Assembly: GCF_026212465.1 (NCBI RefSeq)
Contig: NC_080061.1
Span: forward strand, 18,369,906 to 18,433,905
DNA: 64,000 nucleotides
Reading direction: 5' to 3'
From: Amaranthus tricolor
Taxonomy: Eukaryota > Streptophyta > Magnoliopsida > Caryophyllales > Amaranthaceae
Positions 11,752-24,200 of the stretch are shown one piece after another; position 1 is the first letter of the stretch, and each line of letters starts with the position of its first letter. The position numbers and the translations under genes are program-made. The notes under the pieces are model-generated. The model saw nothing but the letters and a program-made list of their open reading frames with translations, had not been told where the DNA came from and ran no database searches.

Positions 11752-13240
11752 GAACATTTAATAGCCCAGGTTAAAGTGAACCGGATAAATTCATATAAAT
11801 ATGAATTCCGGTCCACACATCGGACATTATACTAAACCACTTCTAGGACCGACGACGTTCTAATGATAAAGAAGTAAAATAGTAATGACGACATAACAAT
11901 ACAGTGGAAGTCTAATGTTACAACTTGAGAACCTACTGGCCTCTTCAAACAAAATACAATCCCATTCAAAATGTACTTACTGAAATAAAAGAAAATAAGG
12001 TTTGGATGGATAAAATTCTAATAGTAATTTCAGGCACAATAATCAGCTCGACTATAGGTTCTATTAGAAGAGTCCTCACACACTAGTCCCCACCTGCAAG
12101 TCAACCTACTAATCGTCGAATGAAAACGTCATTGCAGGTTCCAAAGCACATAACAATACACGTCAGAGAAAACATACAATGTATTATATGAGTTACACAC
12201 AAGCAATGAGTTCATTCTAGCATGCGAAGGCTCTATTAGTTAAATGTCACGTTTGACTTTCAAAACCCCAACTCATGTCGTTGCCTGTCTAGTTCGGGTT
12301 GACAGAGTATTCTCAAATTTTTAGAGGAATACACATGGGAGAGCTAATCCTAGGCAACCTCTGACCTAAGAGGTTGCCCGTCCTATTCGGGTCGTCAAAG
12401 GCAAAAGTATGCATACCCCCATGGTGACCGTAATGATCCAAAACTGCCATGGGAACAATAACAATGGTATTCCAATTCCAATTAATAGCCCCATTTGGGT
12501 AACTACACAACCGTCCTCAAATTCCAATTTAAACTCTTTACAAATTATTTTAGGGGTCTAAATATTACGTGATATACAACATCACAACATAGAATGAGTA
12601 CAACATTACTTTACATAATCGATTACAAATGTACGGTCTAAGCGTGTACCTTAGTAGCACGATTAAAGCAACTCAAGCTCTTATGAATCGAGGTCCTAAA
12701 CACAACACACATACAAAAATCACGTATTAGAACGTGTTTATACATTTAATCCACTCCATACCATTAAGGCACTAATAAAACTATATAATTTTAAATGATT
12801 TCACCCAATTTTCAAAAATTCCAAAATTTAAAATCTAACCAGTAACTTAAACGGCCATTTCGGACAGTTTAGAAAATTTAAACGGAAAATCCGACTTTGC
12901 CACTACGTCCGGAAGGCATCAACTACCTTGGGTACCAAGTTTCATAATTTCTAACATCCGTTTACTATTTTTAATTAATTTTAGCATTTAACGAGTTTTG
13001 AGTAAAACGGATAAGTGAAATGACAACAAAACACACTCAACATCTCGGATTGGGGTGTGACTGCCGACACAGTAGCTGCTGTCCCGATTATTTGTTATTA
13101 TTATTATTTAAATCATTAAATCCTTTTAATCTCATCCTTATAATTACGTGACTAAACCACAATACATACAAACCCACATTCACTACTACTAATCGAATCT
13201 CAATAGTGAACCAACCAAAACTCTCAACACTTACACAACT

Positions 13241-13402
<162 letters not shown>

Positions 13403-13564
13403 ACTCATATACAAAACTTCATTATTAACCCAATTCATAATCGAGATATGAGGAATCATCAAATTAAAATATTCCCATAAATCATAAATCAATTTTTTTT
13501 TGCTTTTAACATAAAAGAAAAGTCATGAACTCATAAGTTGTGATAATTAAAAAAAATAAATCCA

Positions 13565-14300
13565 CAACATTTAATTCTCCTAACAAATTATGATTTTATT
13601 AGAGAATTATAATCTTAAAAAAAATAACTTCTTCAATCAAGATATATAAACACAATCCTTCAAGCAAATTAAATTTTGTTAAAGGATTATGAACTCATGA
13701 GTGACTATATAAATTGATCCATATATTTTAATTCCTTCTAACAAATTAAAATTTTGTTAAAGAAATATAAATTTTAAGAACTTATTTAAAATCACCATGA
13801 ATATAATTCTTATAACAAATTTAAATTTTGTTAAAGAATTACTAATCATGGAAAGCTATATAAAAAAAAATCATGACTTAATTAAAAAATTAAATTTTGT
13901 TAAGGAATTATAAATCATAAAAACTATATAAAATAACTCATGAATTAATTCTTCTAACAAAATCAAGATTTTGGTTAAAGAATTATAAATCATGGAACTA
14001 TATAAAAACATCATGACAATAGTTCCTCTAACAAATTAAATTTTTTTAAAGAATTGTAAATCATGGGAAAAAAATTTATATAAAATAACTCATGACATAA
14101 TTCTTCTAACAAATCAAATTTTTGTTAAAGAATTATAAATCATGAAAACTAAAAAAAACATACACATAAACACAATTCCTTCTAACAAATTAAATTTTTG
14201 TTAAAGAAATGTGTAATTTATGAAAATAACCAAAATAAAACTAAGAATAATAATTCTTTTAATATAAATAAAAACATAACTTTGATTAAAGAATTAAAAT
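13565..14300 (-). repeat. About ten tandem copies of a ~75-bp unit, each with an internal palindrome
   Basis: The unit is built around AATTCTTCTAACAAA, a short AT spacer and TTTTGTTAAAGAATT, which pair as an inverted repeat, followed by ATAAATCATG and an AACTATATAAAATAA-type spacer. Copies start near 13571, 13651, 13729, 13803, 13875, 13943, 14019, 14098, 14173 and 14247. The first and last are most diverged. Each unit could fold as a hairpin of roughly 13-15 bp. Confidence 0.85.
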
Positions 14301-14596
14301 TTTAAAACTTACAATTTCAAGGATTGAAGATTGAATAATACAATTGAACACCCAAAACTCAACTTAAGAATTTTCCTCACTTTTTCTATCAATACCTCCC
14401 CTTTGGCCGAAAATTTTGGGACAAAATGAGAGAAAATTTTCTGATATTTTTGTTGTGAGTAAAAATTCAAAGTAAGGCTTAATTATCAACCTTAATTGCA
14501 CTCCTTAAAGCCAAACTAATTACCCCCTTAATTAGCATTAAGGGAGGAGTTACAAACTCCCCAAAAGTCACTCACAACCGACTCCCTCTTCCCCAA

Positions 14597-14679
<83 letters not shown>

Positions 14680-14697
14680 CATTATTATTATTATTAT
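14597..14697. repeat. (ATT)n microsatellite, about 100 bp
   Basis: A nearly pure ATT trinucleotide run with one interruption near 14680, inside the solo LTR close to its 5' (minus-strand) part. Confidence 0.97.
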
Positions 14698-14906
14698 TTT
14701 AATTAATTAATTAGTTAATTTTTCAGTTTAATTGTTAGACGAAAAGCTGTTACGCGATAAACTTGTTATGCGATAACACGCGCGTACCACTTAAAAAATT
14801 AATTTAAGTTAAATAATTAAACAATCAAATAACTAATTAAATTAAATAATTAATTAAATTAAATAATTATATCTTTTTCGATATTTTAACGTGGTGTTAC
14901 AGAACA

Positions 14907-17900
14907 GCACTAGAAATTAGCAAAGACAACCTTCGCAAAAATAATAAATAGATATGGAGAGATGGGATCCCATTGTTGAATACCTAGAGTGGGAGAAACA
15001 TGCCCAAAAATGTGCACGTTGAGTTTGAAGGCAAAAAAAGACACTCGATATACAATCTATAATCCATTGCACCCAGTCATCGCTAAACCCTAAACAGACA
15101 TAACCCTCTCAAGAAAGCCCTACTGCTACTCCATTATTTCATATGCCTGACTGATATCCTGCTTTAGAGAAAATTTGTCATTGTCTCGCCCTCTATTTCG
15201 CTTCATAGCATGGAAAGCCTCAAAAGCCACCAAAGATTATATGTGATCATATGTCAGGTAATGAAAGCGATTTTATTTGCCGATATGATATCATTTAGTA
15301 AAGGTTTAAGCCTATTAGCCACAACTTTCGACCAATCTTGTAGATGACATTACAGTAGCTTATCGGACGAAAGTCTAAAAAGGTTTGAGGATCGTGTATT
15401 TTCGGGATTAAAGAGACACAAGTCGCATTCACCCATTTGAAACCATAAAAACTCCTCCACCATTTTGTCACCAGACCGAAAACATCGTCTCCTAGGATAT
15501 CCTAGAACTTTTTATAAAAAATAGCATGAAAATAATTGGGTTTGGGACTTTAGTTGCATGCATTTGGAAAAGAGCACACTCAGCCTTCTCTATCGTAAGG
15601 TCATCATCCAAAATACTATTCATAGAATCAATAACCACTGGCTTAATCCCTTGTATAGCTTCATCACGACCAACAGAAGAAGAGGTAGAAAACAGGTCTT
15701 CAAGTAGGCCGTGGTGAGATGACAAGGTGAGCTTTTCTAATAAAAACATTCCCATTCGATTCAGACAGATTACAAATGCAATTCCTTTTTTGTTGAGAAG
15801 ACGCTTTATAGTGTAAATATTTTGTATTCTTGTCTTCGTCACTAAGTTCATTTATTCAAGCACAAAGGTACTAATAAGATTCTTTAAGAATGTGTAATCC
15901 ATCAAGTTCTAAAGTTAAAATCTGGCAATTCTCCAACATTTGAGCATTGGGGGCACACTTTTAAGCTTTCACCAGGGCTTTCTTGATTTTTTTTAATTTT
16001 CATTAAACATCAGCAACTGACTATGTAGCTTAGTTGGTCAACCAAAGAGAATAGTGATCAATGCATCAATGAATAACATCCCTTATCAAAAATGGAAAGT
16101 TATTTTTCCTCATTTCAATCTTATGTAACACTAGTATCGAGAAGAAACGAACATCCACATTAGAGAAAGAGGAAACCCATAGAGACGATGCAACAACTCT
16201 ATCAAGACGTTCCCGGATGAGTGTAGACAGATTATTACCTTTCTTCCAAGTGAACATGCTCCCTCAAAAACCAAGATCTTGTATCCCGCAGTCATCAAGA
16301 CAAGCGCAAATATTGTCAATACGACGAGCATCACCACCTTTTTCAACAGTAGACATGATCTCAGTAAAGTCCACAAAACACAACAAGGCCTCACTAGCTT
16401 TGAGTCTTATAGTAGGGATCGAATCCCATGTCCTCCATTTGTTAGAATGATCATGCCAACCACTGATAGTACATGCTAACAAAATAACAATACTATATGA
16501 ATTAGTGATATGCACAATGATGTGGTGTTGAGGATAACAAATCAATGTAACTTTTAAGTCTCTCCACTACAGCCCTAAACCCTTAAAATTACCAATGCTA
16601 TCAAAATAAATCCACTACTAAAGCCACACCTCAATCGAATAGAATTGAGCCTCTAGTCGTCAATCATAGATTCCATCACTAAAATCGTATCATGCCACTC
16701 TCTCCAACACCATGAGCAAAGACAATTAGTCGTCAAGGGACTGCCCGACCCTTGATAATTCCAACTCAATATTTTCATTTCTCTTCGAGTGGCTGTCTAT
16801 CACCAACCGCCGCTACTGGACTCACAAGAGCCTTGATAAACTTCCAAACCAACCATGTCTATTTACTATTGTCTTCCACATCCTCAATAATTACATCTTC
16901 ACCTCTACACTTTTGCTTCCCCGGAGCTTCACCATACATAACATCACTGTTAAATTTGATTTTTAGGATATCGTGGTGTAACATTTTCGATCACTCTTCC
17001 CATTCTTTTTGCTAATCTTTCATAGTCTTTTGTGTATCGACACCAAAATATCTAGAATTACATGTCAACGAATCATATCCCATAGCCTTTATTGTCCCCA
17101 CATTACTTAGCTCAGCATATTCCAACCCTACCACAACCACCTGATCAACCCCACCATTGGAAGAAATCACATCAAAACCAGAACAATTAGACTTTAAGTC
17201 ACCTCCCTCCTGATCTAGTGTTGAGTTAACAAAAGAAGGATCCCTATCATCTACTAAGCATGCAATCTTGTTCCCATCAACAACATCTTGTGCTAATTCA
17301 CCATTGTTTATACTTTATATCATGTCGTGGTTTTGGCACAAATGTTAGTTTTTTTTTTCCACCTTGAAATATTGAATCTCTTCTTTACGTTTACTTAAGC
17401 CTTTCCTATAAGAAGTTTAAGGAATAAATCCCACCCATGGCCAAGATCCCTTTCTTCCTCCAAGACAAATTGGCAGTCCCTGTCTGTGAGCATCAAAAGT
17501 CCATAATGAAAACAAAAATACGGAAATGTTTCTTATTTAAAGTCAATCTTGATCACGTTATCACCACGAGTTTTTATACGTTGAAAACGCTTGAGGGGTT
17601 TTTGGAACAACAAGAGACACCTTAACGCTACGATAGGGTTCCACATCCAATATCTCATCTTCAATCTCCATAACCTCACCCAAAGCCGAAACAATCACCC
17701 TAATCATATTATCAAATGGATATCCGCAGGGAAAATTATATAATCTAAGCCAAAAAGGGGAAGAATTCGATGGAATATCTATAGGTTGGATTTCTTCGAA
17801 GATTTCTTGAATAACAAGTAATCATTGGTCAAAGCACCATAGTCTACCATGAAGGACTTTATCTAAGTCCTTCCAATGATTTAATTGAAAAGAAACAAAC

Positions 17901-18131
17901 TCATACCTTAAAACCTGACAACCATTCGATCTTTAAGACATCATGCCATAGACATCGTCTTCTCTAATTCCTCGAAGTTAAAAGGCTTATTATCACATAA
18001 CCTTCTCCCATTAAGATGCAATGAAAACTTATCATTCTTTGTCAGACTAGGAGACTCACTAAATCAACAATGTCGCTTTTATTATCATGCAATCGTAATT
18101 GAGAACATTGAATGCTAAGATCAACAACCAT
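14907..18131 (-). pseudogene. LINE ORF1, endonuclease and start of reverse transcriptase
   Basis: ORF1 starts with ATG at 18131 (MVVDLSIQCSQLRLHD) and resembles plant LINE gag-like proteins with a DUF4283-type domain followed by a zinc-knuckle region. Endonuclease remnants lie at about 16700-16060, with a DFTEIM...EKGGDARR block and then FTWKKGNNLSTLIRERLDRV. The linker to reverse transcriptase is at 15851-15492 (NRMGMFLLEK, GIKPVVIDSMNSIL, FQMHATKVPNP). The first catalytic-domain block is at about 14990-14940 (GIQQWDPISPYLFIIF). Many stops and frame changes interrupt it. The domain order is normal for a plant L1-type LINE, in which the endonuclease nicks DNA and reverse transcription is primed there. 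Confidence 0.83.
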
Positions 18132-18240
18132 GGTAGCCTAGAAAACTATCAAGCAATAGAAACGACCTAAAATTTAGGGAGGAATTTACCCTTACTCTAG
18201 AGATTGAAGGGAAGAACTTTCACAAATTAAGCCTACCCCT

Positions 18241-20592
18241 TTTCAATGATATAATTTTACTTTGGATTATATTCAACTTTGGATCATTTAACCAACAATG
18301 TTGCTGCTCGATTTCCTTTTATTTAAATTTTGGATCACTTAACCAAGGAAAAATAAACTTAAAAAATTAAAATACTAAAAATTAGAAGTAAAAGAAAAAA
18401 AATTAAAAGAAAGCCACCCCATCCCATTCCCTTTTCTCACTGCATGATTGTCATTCCTTTATCAGCACCGTCTATTTTTTTATTTCCTTTAATTTATTTT
18501 ATTCTCATCTTTGAAAAAATAAGAATAAAACTAAGTTCAAAAAATACAATTTTTATTCACCCTTCACAGTTGATTTCTTATGCCTTATTGGTCCAATAAA
18601 ATTCTTAAATTCATATATCCTCTAATTCCTTAATGATCATTAGCTTAGGAAGTTATCTTTTTTATCCCCTAAAAAGCCAAAAAACTAAAAACCATATATA
18701 AGCTAGAATTAGGTTGGTATATTTATTTAAAAGTTATTTGAAAGTCAATTATCATTGAGATTTGGCATACATATCCCATTGATTATCTTTTAACATCAAC
18801 TTCCTATGTGTGTAGGGCTCATGTTTTGGGTCTAAGGTCCCAATACTGATTGGGCCTCATTATTTAGTCAAAAAAAGTCTATGACTTGATCAAACTCAAG
18901 TTAAAGATAGTCAATAAATTAATTAAGCTCCATTTCATTTACATGAAATGTTAGTTAGTTTCATCTATTATCAGTTTGAAAGTTGGTCGGTTTAGTATCA
19001 ATATAGAGCCAACAACTATAGATAGTTACAAACATCCTAATAAAGTAAGCTTTTCAAATTTCTTTCTAACCAATTCTAGTTTCATATTTATGTTCTTCCT
19101 CCATTTCTCTTAAATATTAGAGGGGCTTTTTTGGGTGTCGCCCCAGATTAGTAATTTTTGTTTGTTTCATAGTGTTATTCGAAAATTTTCAACGACATTC
19201 AACCTCAAGAAGCTGGATTGAGCGACCCTTTGCTTGGACAGGGGACATAAAATAGGCATTACTCTTTCCCCACATAATACAAATTGTACTATGATTCACC
19301 CGAAAGAGTATTGTTCACGAATTTACCTTAATTTGTATTTATTCTCAATCTATAAAATAAAATATATTGAATCTTATTTGATTCGTCATAATGTGAACTT
19401 TATTAATATTAACTTTTTAAAATTTTTAATTATGCATAACTAAAGATATTAAGGACTTAAGTTGTGGATAGACAAACGAATAGAAGCATACATATAGCTA
19501 AAATTTTAAGACTAAGACCAAATAATATTTAAAAACAATGTGTGCTATTCTACAACATCATGAGAATTATTTTTTATCTGAACATAGTGTTAAATATATT
19601 TTTTAAATAAGTTTAAGTAAAACCATTCTACCATTCAAGTATTAAAAAATCAAAAAGCCAATATTGTGAGTGAGCGTCTCAATATGAGAACATAAGCCCA
19701 ATCGGTCCAAATATAGATTTTCTAAATACGTAATCTGTAGTTGATTGATTTAAGGTCATAATTAATATTTTTAAGGTCAAAATTGATTTTTTTTACTTAT
19801 AACTGATCACTTTAAAGTCTGAATTGATCATTTCTTTAAAAAATTTGATTCATTTAAAGTTGTAAACTTGCAAGTAAAAATTGATCTCTTTAATGTCAAA
19901 ATTGATCACTTTTAAATCAAAATTGAAATTTTTTATTTTCTTTTAAAAGTTATAGTTGATCATTTAATTGATCACATTATATATAACTGATCACTTTAGT
20001 TTAACATTGAAAATGAAAGACTTTAAGATAATTGATTAATTTAGTGTTATAAACTTATAAGTAGATATTAATCAGTGGCAAAATTGATCACCTTTTAAGT
20101 TAAAATTGAAATTTTTTTATTATAATTGATTGATCTATGCGAAATTTATTTTAAGTTGAAATTGTATCTTTAAAGTCAAAATTAATATTCATATCTTCAA
20201 AACTAAAATTCTATATTCTACAATCCAAAAATTAGAAAATTTTTTATTTTCAATTTTTGCTAACGGTTCATATGAAGAATCTGAACATGAGACCATCTCT
20301 GGCAAGTTTTTGTGAAAATAAAATTGTAAATTCCTGCTTATTTTTGTATCAAAAATAATCTCAATTCTTGCCTGTTAGATTAAATAATAAATCAGAGGAG
20401 TACATTTCTCAGTGGTTCCTAACTCTTTCACCCTAATCATTCCGCTCATCTCAATTCTCTTATCAACTTCTCATTTTTCATAACACAATTTGTGAACTTA
20501 CTTGATCTTTCTTTATTATCAACTTTTTACTTTTTTTTTCAATTAATTATTATTACTCCTATGATCCTATCCTATAATAATTAGGCAGAAGA
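18241..20592. other. Intergenic region upstream of the PP2C gene
   Basis: AT-rich with no credible gene. An open frame of 69 codons at 19234-19443 is low-complexity. One dispersed AT-rich repeat (19662-20314) occupies part of it. The last 200 bp are pyrimidine-rich and contain the likely core promoter of the phosphatase gene. Confidence 0.6.
19662..20314. repeat. Dispersed AT-rich repeat with AATTGATCACTTT-type subrepeats
   Basis: The interior is a degenerate series of units like AAAATTGATCACTTTTAAATC and TTTAAGGTC.AAATTGAT, about 25-30 bp each. The outer parts hold AGTGAGCGTCTCAATATGAG on the left and CATGAGACCATCTCTGGCAA on the right, which are roughly inverted. This suggests an old non-autonomous DNA element. 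A related interior occurs at 49425-49770. Confidence 0.55.
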
Positions 20593-20600
20593 TATAAAAA
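20593..20600 (+). promoter_or_regulatory. Probable TATA box of the PP2C gene
   Basis: TATAAAAA sits about 30 bp before a pyrimidine-rich start region (CTCCAACACTTTCTCCCTC). A 5' UTR of about 80 nt is followed by a good splice donor (TCAG/GTAATC at 20714/20715). No other TATA-like motif nearby is as well placed. Confidence 0.5.
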
Positions 20601-20714
20601 TGGTACAACTCCAATTATAATCTCCAACACTTTCTCCCTCTAACTTCTTGGCCTTCTTCTTTCAATTGTGCGGGATAGGGGACTTTTATCAAGATTTCTG
20701 GGACAGCCAATCAG

Positions 20715-21275
20715 GTAATCAATTTACTTGACTAAATCCATAATTTCACTTTTCAATTTCCATTTTTTTTTACCTTTATATCAATCTTTTAAGTTTTAAT
20801 CAACTGGGTATCTTTTAGATTTTGTAGTTCAATAGTTTGTTCTAATTACTGCAATTTTTTTCTGATACAAACTCATTTGCTAATTTGCTCAAATGGGCGT
20901 TCTGTGCTATTAGATCAGTGTATAATTGTGTTATGTGATCTGGGTTTTTATATAAATAATTAATCCAATTATAGGATTTTTTTTCTAGTGGGTTAGTTTT
21001 TGTTATATTGCTCTTTCTTGAAGATTGTAGCTATTTGGTGGTGAAACTGGATGAGAGAATGATTACGTTCTCTTGATGTGGACATTTGGCAATTGGTTGA
21101 ATTTAGGTCTGTTAATATTGATACTTGCAAGTTGCAACTTTGGTGGGATAAACATTTTTTTAATTGGGTACTTTTAGAGCACACTATTTGCTCATTATAG
21201 TGAGAGCTTGATTGATTCGGTGATGGCTTTGGGATTTTTTGTTACAAAAGTTTAAGAGTTTGATTGATTTTGCAG
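20715..21275 (+). other. Intron in the 5' UTR of the PP2C gene
   Basis: The donor GTAATC at 20715 and the acceptor TTTTGCAG ending at 21275 bracket a T-rich 561-nt stretch. The start codon lies only six bases after the acceptor (21282). Leader introns of this kind are common in plant genes and often raise expression; that role here is inferred. Confidence 0.6.
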
Positions 21276-21281
21276 AAAAAA

Positions 21282-24200
21282 ATGGGCGCCTACCTTAGCA
21301 CGCCTAAAACGGAGAAATTCTCAGAGGATGGTGAAAACAGCAGGGTTCAATATGGATTGTCTTCAATGCAAGGTTGGCGTACGACAATGGAAGATGCTGT
21401 GAGTATTTTATGTTTTTGAATCATTTTATGACGAGTTGTTGATGTTGGTGTGAATTATCTTTCTTGTTAAAGGAGTTCTTTATAGCTTAGCAGGAGTTTA
21501 TTTAATGGAATATGTCAGTGGTATTTGATGAATTATTGAGTGGACAAGAAATGGTTGACTTTTATTGTGAGTTTAGTTCTTTAATGATGAAAGCTAATAC
21601 ACCAGCAACTAGGTTTTAATGGTGGATGCAACTATATCTTTATAATAGCGAACAAGTTGTTTCCGATTGATCCTTGATTTTAAATATCATATACAACTTT
21701 AAATAAATATTGAAAGTTCAATATATCGAAAGCTCTCTAGAGGGGGAATAGAGAGTTTGCTCTATTTTTTCTGTTGAAAATTGTTTCAAAGGTTTGAAAG
21801 CTCTTTTGAAGCAACTTTCACCAATAGATTATATAGGTATAGAAAATAAAATAAAATTTATGCAGAAATGAAATGAACAAAACTCAACAAATTGTTCACA
21901 TGGTTTAGTTACAAATAGCCTAGTCTCCGCCTAGGGTTCTCTTAACCCATTGGATTCAAACATTTTCATCAACTAAAGAACTATAAATCCTCGGTTTTAT
22001 CGACAATGGGCATAATATAAAAGATAATATTCCATATTACCAATCACATAAAAACTAGAAAAATTCACTCAGCTTTTATGTGGGGTGAATTCTACCACTT
22101 ATGCTTGTCAACGACAATGTACCAATTTTAATCCGTATACAACATTACAAATGCTTCTTTTATCGCTGTATTTCTTGCATTTACTATAAATCTAACATAT
22201 ATGGGTCAACTTGTGAATATTATTTGAGAAAGTTTGCTTGAGGCTTATTTATGCATTGAAGGCCAATTGTTAGTGGGGTACCAACACGACAACATAGTGG
22301 TTGTATTAGTTGTGCTCAATCTTTTGATCTTTTAAAGATGTTCTTATAGTGTGTTTGGATAACATTTTAGAGGGGAAGGGGAGGGAAGAGGAGTGAAGGG
22401 ACGAGAAGATTTATGTGTCTTTCTTCCAAACTTTAGTAATGTTGAAAGGATTTATTTTTTCTAAAATGTAACAAAGTGCTCCCTTCTAATTCCTTTTCCT
22501 CTATTTCCATCCTTTCTCCTTTTGGCATTCAAGTGAGGGAAATTTCATCCCTTTATTTCCTTTCCCTTCCTTTTCCTCTATTTTTTCCATCCAAACTTAA
22601 TTTAACAAGTGCAACTCATCTCAATAAGGCTACATTGAGGCTCAACAACTTTAGAACTGCAACCCCGGCAGCCTTGGTGTGTCACATGGATGAAATTTAG
22701 GAATAAACTTCGTAAATTGGTGTTCAACATTTTGTCATGTAATCTTGCCGAGTCAAGAACCAAATGATCCATTGATGATAAGGTGTTTGAGCATTTAATG
22801 GGCCAAGCAATGTCTTGCATTTGTGAGGGTGTTGATGAACGAGTGAACCATATATGCCAAGAATTTGAAGCAATGAAATGCAAAACTGTGAAGAAACATG
22901 AGTTAATCGATCAAGTAAAATAAGAGCATAACACAACATGTTCTAGACTGGAACATGCTTTGCTCGAACAAGCTGGGGATGCGCTTGTTCTAAAGCATGT
23001 CAAAACCTTGGTTTTTGTGTTTTCACGTGTTAAAGCTTTTAGAGATTTTTTTTTTGTATGACATCTTTGACGTCTTAGGCTTATTAAATTAGATTTTGAA
23101 GTTCATAAGAAGTGTATGGTGCACCATATTTGACATGGTGCAGTTTTCTAAGAATGCATGACATTTTGACAAGTGCAATAACAGATCAATGTGTACCAAA
23201 ATAGTATAGCTACAGCAAAGAACAGAACAACCAAGAACAGAAACAAGGCAAACAGACAGCCTTGAAAACCTTCGACCAGGTGACCTTGCAAGGAATGTCC
23301 AGAACTAACCTTTGTAACTTGGAAGACATGGAAGATAGAAATGGAATCTCACTACATGAACCTTTCTATCAAGACCCTAAACTCATCCTAACAATCACAG
23401 GAAGACACCAAGAAGAGAGGTTGAAGGTCACTCAGTTGCAAGATGAACTGTCAGAATTCAGACCACACAGAACACCCGCTGACCAGCCCACCTTGCAGCA
23501 TGACCCAAGCGTTGACCATGGACATCTGGGCCTAACCAATCATGGGGACGTCATCACTATACATAGGCCTAGCCATAAAGGTCCAAGAGCCAGGCTGGTA
23601 GTGCACACAATCGCCTAGAACACAAGCACAAGGGAACCCAGTTGCTGATCCTGATCAGAACAGCAGCACAACTTGCGACCAGGCCACCTTACACGACACG
23701 TGGAGACCAAAACTGTGCACCCAGGACCTGAGCTACAGTAGAAATGGAATCTTCATACAAGGATCTTTCCATCAAGACTCTAAGTGTCCATTTCCAAGCA
23801 TGGGAAGTCATTCAAAAAGTGAGCCCAAGGTCACCCAGTCGCCAGTTTTAGTCTGAAGGCTTTGTAGAGTATTTTTGTTGTTTGTTATGTTTTTAAGTGT
23901 GCACATGTTCTGCACGTGGTTGTTTTTAGCCGTTAGAGTATAGAACTCTATAAATAGGACTCTAGGCCTCGTGTAAATGCATCCAATATTGATTAATTCA
24001 GTTTCATTTCTCAAATTCACGTTCAAGTACTGAAATTCTTCCTTTTCCTTTTCCTTGTGTGATTGTGTGTGTTTGTTCAACCAGTCAAAACGCATTGAGT
24101 GAGAAAACATCTCTGAAAACTAGATTGAGGGATAATCTAGTGCGTAACCTTTCCACAAGAGTGAGTGAAGCTTAGAGAAAGGTCGTGGATTCAACCCAAA

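Noticed and set aside
16217..16479. Plus-strand open frames opposite the LINE endonuclease
   Set aside because: Shadow frames of the minus-strand LINE coding sequence.
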